Positions 57,616 to 64,000 of a DNA stretch of 64,000 nt are shown here, one piece after another (positions within the stretch are counted from its first letter, which is position 1; the number at the start of each line of letters is the position of its first letter). The position numbers were made by a program, and so were the translations under genes. The notes beneath the pieces were generated by a model. The model saw nothing but the letters and a program-made list of their open reading frames with translations, did no database searches and was not told the DNA's origin. Where the stretch lies: assembly GCF_003945545.1 (NCBI RefSeq), contig NZ_CP029617.1, positions 1,685,001 to 1,749,000 on the forward strand. Direction: 5' to 3'. Origin of the DNA: Streptomyces sp. WAC 01529 (lineage in GTDB: Bacteria > Actinomycetota > Actinomycetes > Streptomycetales > Streptomycetaceae).

Positions 57616-59115
57616 TCACTCGCCGCCGGTGTGCACCTGGAAGGCGGCGCGGCGCACGGCCTTGGCGAGCGCCGGGTCGGGGTGGGCCGCGGCGAGGGCG
57701 ACAAGGACCTGGACGGTGCGGGGGTGCCCGGCGCGGCGGACCTCGTCGATGAGGGCGGGGACGGTGGGCTGGACCGCCGACTCCAGGTGCCGGACGAGGA
57801 GTTGGGCCTCGCCGTGGTCGGCGACGGCCGCCGCGGTGTCGATCCACAGCCAGGTGGCCTCCTCGCGGGTCAGCACGAGGTGGACGTCCTCGGGGTCGGC
57901 GCCCTCCTGCTCGGCGAGCCAGAGCAGGGCGTAGGGGCGCAGGGACGCCTCGTCGACGACGGCCCTGACCTCCGCCTCGGCCGGGGCGCCGACCACCCGC
58001 AGCGCCTCGAAGGCGAGTCCGCGCAGCAGGGCGTCCTCGCCGCGGGCGGCGGTGAGCAGGTCGGTGACGGCGCTGCCGACGGGGCGGGCGGCGAGCCAGG
58101 CGCGGTACTCGGCGCGGGCCGCGTTGGGGCGCAGGCGGGCGCAGCCGCGCAGCATCTCCTCGGCGGACTGCTCGATGTGACCCGCGGGGCTCTGCGCGGC
58201 GACGCAGATCTGCTCCAGCTTGACCCAGACCGCCCAGCTGCCGAGCGGGGTGAGCGTGGCCTGGCCGTCGGCGTAGGTGAGCGCGCCGACGGCGGCGAGG
58301 CCGTGCAGCGCCCAGTCGAGGAGGGCCGGGAGCGGTACCGCCTCCTCCGGGCGGTCGGCCGGGGCGGCGTCGGGCTCGGGCCGGGCCTCGATCCGGGTGT
58401 CGGGCTGGGTGTCGAGCTGGGGGCCGTACGCGATCTCGCAGCGCTCGGTGCGCAGTTCCGTGACGCGCTGGTCGAGCAGGTCGAGCAGTTGCGGCACGGG
58501 GACGGGGCCTGCCGAGAGCTGGAGGAAGGACAGGAGCTGCGGCATGGCCTCGACGACCTCGGCGACCGCGGCGGGGGCGAGGTCGTCCGGCGCCGGATGG
58601 GCCAGTGACCAGGCGTCGAAGAGGGCGACCCAGCCGCGCAGCACGGCGGTGTCGTCGCGGTCCCAGGCGCGCAGGCGCCAGCCGGGGCGGGCGCTGTCGC
58701 CGTGTACCTCGACGAGGCCCGCGAGGCGCGCGGTGTCCCAGTCGGCGCGGACCTGAGCGGGGGTCAGCCCCAGCTCGGCGGCGGCCCGTTCGGCGGTGGC
58801 GTCGGAGAGGGTGCCGTTCCCGTCGGGCTTGGCGCCGGTGCGGCCGGGGCCGGGGCGCAGGGCGGCGTCGGCCCAGCGGGCGACCCGCACGGCGTCGGCG
58901 AGGCCGGCGCGCGCCCTCCTGGCCAGCTCGGGGCGCGCGGGCGTGCCCTCCGGCGGGCGGGGCGCGGGACGGCGCGTGCGGCGGTTGCTCACCGCGCCGG
59001 GGGCGGCGGAGAGGGGTCGCGCTGGGTCGCGCCGGTCCTCTCCTCGCTTCTCGGCCCTCGGGTAGGGGGCGCGGACAAGTCGGAGCCTGGAGTCGCGCGG
59101 GGTACGGGACGTCAC
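57616..59115 (-). CDS. large conserved hypothetical protein
   Basis: About 499 residues, soluble, Ala/Arg/Glu-rich. Not assigned to a known family. A winged-helix-like segment seems to lie around residues 90-155 (DATAERAAAELGLTPAQVRA, DWDTARLAGLVEVHGDSARP); the C-terminal half looks like HEAT-like helical repeats (AARGEDALLRGLAFEALRVV, HLESAVQPTVPALIDEVRRA, TVQVLVALAAAHPDPALAKA). A low-complexity basic N-terminus precedes. GTG 59115 with AGGAAG upstream. Resembles Streptomyces proteins of this genome neighbourhood only in my memory of gene order. Confidence 0.6.
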   Translation of the reverse strand: MTSRTPRDSRLRLVRAPYPRAEKRGEDRRDPARPLSAAPGAVSNRRTRRPAPRPPEGTPARPELARRARAGLADAVRVARWADAALRPGPGRTGAKPDGNGTLSDATAERAAAELGLTPAQVRADWDTARLAGLVEVHGDSARPGWRLRAWDRDDTAVLRGWVALFDAWSLAHPAPDDLAPAAVAEVVEAMPQLLSFLQLSAGPVPVPQLLDLLDQRVTELRTERCEIAYGPQLDTQPDTRIEARPEPDAAPADRPEEAVPLPALLDWALHGLAAVGALTYADGQATLTPLGSWAVWVKLEQICVAAQSPAGHIEQSAEEMLRGCARLRPNAARAEYRAWLAARPVGSAVTDLLTAARGEDALLRGLAFEALRVVGAPAEAEVRAVVDEASLRPYALLWLAEQEGADPEDVHLVLTREEATWLWIDTAAAVADHGEAQLLVRHLESAVQPTVPALIDEVRRAGHPRTVQVLVALAAAHPDPALAKAVRRAAFQVHTGGE

Positions 59116-59215
59116 GGGAGCAGTCTTCCTGTTGACGGTCCGAAAACCCAAACGGAAGGGCGGCGGTGGCCTTCGGGAGGCCGCGCCGGCCGCATGGGAG
59201 AGAGCGGGCGAACCG

Positions 59216-60352
59216 TCACATCAGGGGGGTGAGAAAGCGGCGCAGCGCCTCTTCGTAGCCCCCCGGGTCGGCGTTCCACATGGCGCCGTGGGGGGCGCCG
59301 GGGACGACGCGGAGTGTGACCAGTTCCGGGCGCCGCCTGGCCAGTTGGCGGGAGAGGGCCCAGGGGGCGATGGCGTCGTCGGGGCCGTGCAGGAGGAGGG
59401 TCGGCACCTTCAGCGCGCCGGGGTCCGCGGCGGCGAGGACGCGGTCGCCGCGCAGGCCAGTGCGGCCCTGGGCGGCGCGGACCGCGAGCGGAAGGAGCGG
59501 TCCGGGGGTGCGGCGGGCCGCGGCGAGGGCGCGCAGGGTGGTCTCCCAGTCGAGGACCGGGGAGTCGAGGACGAGGCCGCTGACGCGGTCGCGCAGCGCG
59601 GAGTGGGCGGCGGCGTGCAGGCACATGGTGGCGCCGGTGGACCAGCCGTGCAGGATGACGTTGCGGGCGCCGTACCGCACGGCGTAGCGGATCGCGGCGT
59701 CCAGGTCGCGCCACTCCGTCTCGCCGAGATGGCCGAGGCCGTCCGCGGAGCGGGGCGCGCCCGGGTCGCCCCGGTAGGCGATGTCGAGCACGGGGAGCCG
59801 CATGCCGCGCAGGAAGTCCATGACGACCATGGGGTGTTCGCGGGTGGTGCCGAGGCCGTGCACGGTGATGACCCAGGTGTCGCGGACGCCGGGTACGAAC
59901 CAGGCGGGCAGCCCGCCGAGTTCGCCGGGGATGTCGATGTCGGCGTGGTCGATGCCGAGCGCGGCGTGCGGGTCGCCGATGTGGACCTGCGGGGTGAGCC
60001 AGACCCTCGCGCCCGGTTCCAGGGTGCCGTGGGTGACGGCTTCGAGGCGGCGTACGACCGTGTCGGCCTCGTGCGGGGCCGACTCCAGGACGGGGCCGAC
60101 GACGGCGTGGGTGCCGTTGCCGCTCAGGCCGTAGGTGCCGGGGCGCAGGCTCGCGAGGGCGCGGGTCAGGGAGACCTGGCCGGCGGCCGTGGCGTGCACG
60201 GTCAGGCGGGGCTCCGTCGGCAGCGGGCGGCCCGCCGGGGCCTTGAGGGCGGCGTCGCTGGCGAACCGCCCCGCCGCGATGGCGGCCGCGGCTGTCCCCA
60301 GGGCTGCTGTGACTGCGGTGACGGCCGCTGCCGTCGCTTTGGCTGGGCGCAC
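59216..60352 (-). CDS. alpha/beta hydrolase (peptidase-like)
   Basis: 378-residue enzyme of the alpha/beta-hydrolase fold. N-terminal 20 residues are a signal-like or anchor segment (MRPAKATAAAVTAVTAALGT). Nucleophile elbow ILHGWSTGATMCLH (GxSxG); oxyanion strand VITVHGLGTTREHPMVVMD; Asp in LLLHGPDDAIAPW and His in VVPGAPHGAMWN complete the triad. Residues 25-130 form a beta-rich extra domain preceding the catalytic core. Similar to prolyl-oligopeptidase-like esterases. GTG start at 60352; exported or membrane-tethered is likely. Confidence 0.85.
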   Translation of the reverse strand: MRPAKATAAAVTAVTAALGTAAAAIAAGRFASDAALKAPAGRPLPTEPRLTVHATAAGQVSLTRALASLRPGTYGLSGNGTHAVVGPVLESAPHEADTVVRRLEAVTHGTLEPGARVWLTPQVHIGDPHAALGIDHADIDIPGELGGLPAWFVPGVRDTWVITVHGLGTTREHPMVVMDFLRGMRLPVLDIAYRGDPGAPRSADGLGHLGETEWRDLDAAIRYAVRYGARNVILHGWSTGATMCLHAAAHSALRDRVSGLVLDSPVLDWETTLRALAAARRTPGPLLPLAVRAAQGRTGLRGDRVLAAADPGALKVPTLLLHGPDDAIAPWALSRQLARRRPELVTLRVVPGAPHGAMWNADPGGYEEALRRFLTPLM

Positions 60353-60451
60353 GGTCCCAGTGTCCGGGGCGGGGGGCCCTGGGGCCAGTGGGCGGCACTC
60401 CCCGAGTGACGCCGAGTCCCCCCTGAGTGCCCCCGAGTGCCCCCGCGCGTC

Positions 60452-61129
60452 TCAAGGGGACGGCTTCTGGCCGTAGCCCCTCAGCTTCTCCTCCGCCTCC
60501 CTCAGCCGCTCGGGAGAGAGCAGCGTGGGTGTGTGGCCCGGTACCGATGAGGCCGTGAGCCAGAGGCGGGACATCCATTCCAGTTGCGCCGTGCGGTCGT
60601 ACGCCTGGGACACGGAGTCTCCGTAGGTGACCGTGCCGTGGTTCTGGAGGAGGCAGCCCGTGCGGTCGCGCAGGGCCCGGAGCATGTTCTCGGCCAGCTC
60701 CCGCGTGCCGTAGAGCGCGTAGGGGGCCACGCGGACCGGGCCGCCGAGGACGCCCGTCATGTAGTGGACCCCCGGCAGCTCGGGGACCAGCATCGAGACG
60801 GCCGTGGCGTGCACGGCGTGGGTGTGGACGACGGCCCTCGCGTCGGTGGCACGGTAGATCGCGAGGTGCATGGGCAGCTCACTGGTGGGCGCGAGGTCGC
60901 CGAGGACCCGCCGCCCCGCGAGGTCGACGCCGAGCGCGTCCTCGGGCCGCAGCCGGTCGTAGGGCACCCCGCTCGGCGTGACGAGAACCGTGTCGCCGAC
61001 GCGTACGGAGACATTGCCCGAGGTGCCGACCACCAGGCCGTCCGCCACCGTCCTGCGGGCCGTCTCCACCAGCTCGCCCCACGCCCGCCCGACGGCGTCC
61101 CGCTCCGCGCCCTGCCGCTGCTCAGTCAT
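60452..61129 (-). CDS. class II aldolase/adducin family protein
   Basis: 225-residue zinc enzyme fold. Family markers: DGLVVGTSGNVSVRVGD (substrate Asn/Ser loop), TPSGVPYDRLRPEDALGVDL, LAPTSELPMHLAIYRATDAR, and zinc ligands in VHTHAVHATAVSML and LLQNHGTVTYGDSV. Could be an L-fuculose/ribulose-phosphate aldolase-like enzyme or a methylthioribulose-phosphate dehydratase; the sequence alone does not separate these. ATG 61129 with AGGATCG upstream. Left of the Pit gene, separate transcript. Confidence 0.87.
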   Translation of the reverse strand: MTEQRQGAERDAVGRAWGELVETARRTVADGLVVGTSGNVSVRVGDTVLVTPSGVPYDRLRPEDALGVDLAGRRVLGDLAPTSELPMHLAIYRATDARAVVHTHAVHATAVSMLVPELPGVHYMTGVLGGPVRVAPYALYGTRELAENMLRALRDRTGCLLQNHGTVTYGDSVSQAYDRTAQLEWMSRLWLTASSVPGHTPTLLSPERLREAEEKLRGYGQKPSP

Positions 61130-61341
61130 GGGGCGATCCTGCCAGCCGCTCCCGCGGCCCTCTCGCGGGGTGACAAGGATCTCTTCGAGGGCGCGGCGAA
61201 CCGGCCGGAGCGGGGCGCGGCAAGGGCGCCCACGAGGGTGGTGGAAGGCGACACTCCGCCTGAATTGGCGGCCTCGGCGCACCTCTCCGTACGATCGTGA
61301 TCAGTTACCTGATGGAGACGGAGCGGCGGCGCTCCACTTTG
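61130..61341. other. intergenic region between aldolase and Pit gene
   Basis: Together with 61342-61432 this 303-bp gap separates divergent genes. Nothing besides the PHO-box-like repeats at 61342-61385 is clear. Confidence 0.4.
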
Positions 61342-61385
61342 GGTCACCGCGCCGCCCGACCCAGTTCACTTTCCGTTCACCCAGG
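61342..61385 (+). promoter_or_regulatory. PHO-box-like direct repeats
   Basis: Eleven-base units at strict 11-bp spacing: GGTCACCGCGC (61342-61352), a poor unit (61353-61363), GTTCACTTTCC (61364-61374) and GTTCACCCAGG (61375-61385). The last two fit the Streptomyces PhoP consensus G(G/T)TCAYYYR(G/C)G. The site lies 48 bp before the phosphate transporter start, so PhoP control is likely; by distance it overlaps the promoter. Confidence 0.75.
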
Positions 61386-61432
61386 TTGCCTACGTTCCTC
61401 GTGCCACTGACGTCCAACAGAAGCCTGGGTAA

Positions 61433-62734
<1,302 letters not shown>

Positions 62735-62746
62735 GGACACATCAGC

Positions 62747-62977
62747 ATGAACATCGACTGGGCAGCTCTCGGCTCCGTCTTCGGAGTCAGCCTCGCCGTG
62801 ACGGTGGGTCTCGTGGGCCTCTTCACCCTCGGCATCATCGGTCTCTCCAAGCAGGAGACGGCGTCCGCGTCGGGCGCCGGAACCGGCTCCGTGGCGCTGG
62901 CGCGCACCGGCGCGTACGCCTGCTTCGCGCTGTGCGCGGCGGCCGTGACGTACGGGATCTATCTGATCGTCGCCTGA
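62747..62977 (+). CDS. small membrane protein next to Pit transporter
   Basis: 76-residue membrane protein with two helices: GSVFGVSLAVTVGLVGLFTL and TGAYACFALCAAAVTYGIYL, joined by a Ser/Gly-rich loop. Starts 12 bp after the Pit stop, so cotranscribed. Unknown function; a partner or regulator of the transporter is a reasonable guess. ATG 62747 with AAGGACA upstream. The 3' end is duplicated downstream (see repeat 62966-63003). Confidence 0.75.
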   Translation: MNIDWAALGSVFGVSLAVTVGLVGLFTLGIIGLSKQETASASGAGTGSVALARTGAYACFALCAAAVTYGIYLIVA

Positions 62978-63003
62978 CGGCACGACATCGTCGCCTGACG
63001 GCA
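62966..63003. repeat. 17-bp duplication of the gene end
   Basis: ATCGTCGCCTGACGGCA occurs at 62966-62982, where it holds the last codons and stop TGA of the small gene, and again at 62987-63003. Confidence 0.85.
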
Positions 63004-63015
63004 GCGGTTTCCGGT

Positions 63016-63049
63016 GGGGTGCGGGACGTGGTTTCACGTCCCGCACCCC
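63016..63049 (+). terminator. hairpin terminator after Pit operon
   Basis: Perfect 15-bp stem GGGGTGCGGGACGTG (63016-63030) / CACGTCCCGCACCCC (63035-63049), 4-nt loop, no U-tract. Confidence 0.85.
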
Positions 63050-63093
63050 GCTGTCGTCTGTGGGGCTCCGCACACTCTCCCGCCGCAGGTCAA

Positions 63094-63239
63094 CGGCGAG
63101 TTGACGGGCGTTCGCGGGGCGTGGTGGACTGCCGGGGCCAACTACGGCGGCAGAAGAGGAAGCCGGTGCGAATCCGGCGCGGTCCCGCCACTGTCACCGG
63201 GAAGCCACGACGCTCCCCGGAAGCCAGGAACTCTCGCCG
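63094..63239 (+). promoter_or_regulatory. cobalamin (B12) riboswitch
   Basis: Closing stem CGGCGAG (63094-63100) / CTCGCCG (63233-63239). The conserved B12 box is AGCCAGGAACTCTCGCC (63222-63238), with GCCGGTGCGAATCCGGC (63162-63178) and GGTCCCGCCACTGTCACCGG (63181-63200) as the other diagnostic blocks. It precedes cobD, so B12 represses expression, probably by hiding the ribosome site or stopping transcription; the switch from 63240 to 63289 contains CAGGG/CCCTG (63255-63259, 63268-63272). Confidence 0.9.
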
Positions 63240-63289
63240 CCGATCACGTCGAACCAGGGCGCGGACACCCTGAGTGAGGACAGATCGCC

Positions 63290-63358
63290 ATGCGCGGCCG
63301 CCCGTTGCCGGACCAGTTCCCGAGCCTCAGCGCTCCTCTCCGCACAACGACGGGCTGA
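63290..63358 (+). CDS. 22-residue ORF between riboswitch and cobD
   Basis: ATG 63290 to TGA 63358 reads MRGRPLPDQFPSLSAPLRTT then TG. GAGGA (63276-63280) lies 9 nt upstream, a better ribosome site than any in front of cobD, whose start follows 4 nt after this stop. Suggests translational coupling: the riboswitch would control the small ORF and so cobD. Whether the peptide has a role of its own is unknown. Confidence 0.55.
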   Translation: MRGRPLPDQFPSLSAPLRTTTG

Positions 63359-63362
63359 GCCC

Positions 63363-64000
63363 ATGAGTGCCGATCGCGACTTCGCGTACGGCGCCGCCGC
63401 CGGACTCCTCGGTGACCTGCTGCTCGGCGATCCCCGCCGGGGCCACCCGGTCGCCGCGTTCGGGCGTGCGGCGGGTGCCGTCGAACGGAAGCTGTGGCGG
63501 GACCACCGCGGGTGGGGCGCCCTGCACGCCGTCGTCTGCGCCGGGGGCGCCGCGGGCGCCGCCGCGCTCGCCGCCCGGCTGGCACGCCGCTCCCCCGCCG
63601 CGTCCGTCGCGCTGACCGCCGCCGCGACCTGGGCCGTGGTCGGCGGGACCTCGCTCGGCCGGGAGGCGCGGGCCATCGGCGGCGCGCTTGCCGCCGGTGA
63701 CATCGAGGTGGCCCGTGAGCGGCTGCCGCACCTGTGCGGACGCGATCCGCAGGCGCTGGACGCCGACGGCATCGCGCGCGCCGTCGTCGAGTCCGTCGCC
63801 GAGAACACCTCCGACGCGGTGGTCGGGGCGCTGGTGTGGGGCGCCGTCGGCGGGGTGCCGGGGCTCGTCGCGTTCCGTGCCGTGAACACCCTCGACGCCA
63901 TGGTCGGCCACAAGTCACCCAGGTACCGCCGCTACGGCTGGGCCTCCGCCCGGCTCGACGACGTCCTCGGGTGGCCGGGGGCGCGGCTCACCGCCGGGCT
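63363..64000 (+). CDS. cobD: adenosylcobinamide-phosphate synthase CobD/CbiB (partial)
   Basis: Membrane protein attaching aminopropanol phosphate to adenosylcobyric acid in B12 synthesis; 212 codons present, cut at the window end. Starts MSADRDFAYGAAAGLLGDLL, LLGDPRRGHPVAAFGRAAGA (family N-terminus). VESVAENTSDAVVGALVWGA and FRAVNTLDAMVGHKSPRYRR, YGWASARLDD are core CbiB motifs. The weak ribosome site just before ATG 63363 fits coupling to the small ORF upstream. Cobalamin riboswitch control is expected. Confidence 0.93.
   Translation, partial: MSADRDFAYGAAAGLLGDLLLGDPRRGHPVAAFGRAAGAVERKLWRDHRGWGALHAVVCAGGAAGAAALAARLARRSPAASVALTAAATWAVVGGTSLGREARAIGGALAAGDIEVARERLPHLCGRDPQALDADGIARAVVESVAENTSDAVVGALVWGAVGGVPGLVAFRAVNTLDAMVGHKSPRYRRYGWASARLDDVLGWPGARLTAG

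Overview
The window is a gene-dense, very GC-rich stretch of an actinobacterial chromosome, almost certainly from the core of a Streptomyces genome. Signs of this are the strong third-position GC bias, frequent GTG and occasional TTG starts, leaderless starts behind TANNNT boxes, chaplins, Spo0M, a streptophobe-type membrane protein, paired SerB/FabI/FabG/TyrS housekeeping genes, a PHO-box-like element and a cobalamin riboswitch. From memory the order resembles the S. coelicolor region from spo0M through chpE, fabI/fabG, tyrS and a Pit transporter to cobD. No insertion sequence, prophage, CRISPR array, rRNA or convincing tRNA was seen.

Layout. 0-10 kb: DNA-repair glycosylase, Spo0M, PEBP-like protein, HNH nuclease, an SPFH/NfeD membrane pair, an orphan ABC ATPase, two chaplins, a NarL-type two-component pair and a secreted SLT-domain protein. 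10-17 kb: a double-FHA ABC half-transporter, a streptophobe, SerB and a SixA-like phosphatase. 17-26 kb: MFS exporter with a 38-residue companion, a divergent GntR regulator, the FASII genes fabG-fabI, the TldD/TldE protease pair and TyrS. 26-34 kb: small stress membrane proteins, MoaA, an ActP-like symporter with its DUF485 partner, and two tandem secreted subtilases. 34-43 kb: CopD-like protein, a two-gene operon pairing an alkylglycerol-monooxygenase-like enzyme with a TMEM86/YhhN-like lysoplasmalogenase, then a TetR-controlled catabolic operon (acetoacetate-decarboxylase family, SDR, two amidohydrolase-2 proteins, perhaps a VIT-family transporter). 43-51 kb: DEDDh exonuclease-BRCT protein, mini zinc protein, SURF1, GH15 enzyme, SDR and an Asp23/AmaP envelope-stress cluster. 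51-64 kb: secreted and housekeeping enzymes, an ABC-F protein with an upstream mini-ORF and hairpin, a zinc metallopeptidase, hydrolases, a Pit phosphate transporter behind PHO-box-like repeats, and a cobalamin riboswitch in front of a 22-codon ORF and the start of cobD, which runs off the end.

Genes work together mostly as small modules: SPFH with NfeD; histidine kinase with response regulator; FabG with FabI; TldD with TldE; the symporter with DUF485; the ether-lipid pair; the TetR regulon with a perfect 6-3-6 operator palindrome; and the Asp23 cluster, whose proteins all carry a similar beta-alpha-beta terminal module. Convergent gene pairs are usually separated by strong bidirectional hairpin terminators. 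All functional calls come from recognising families and motifs by eye; no database search was run.
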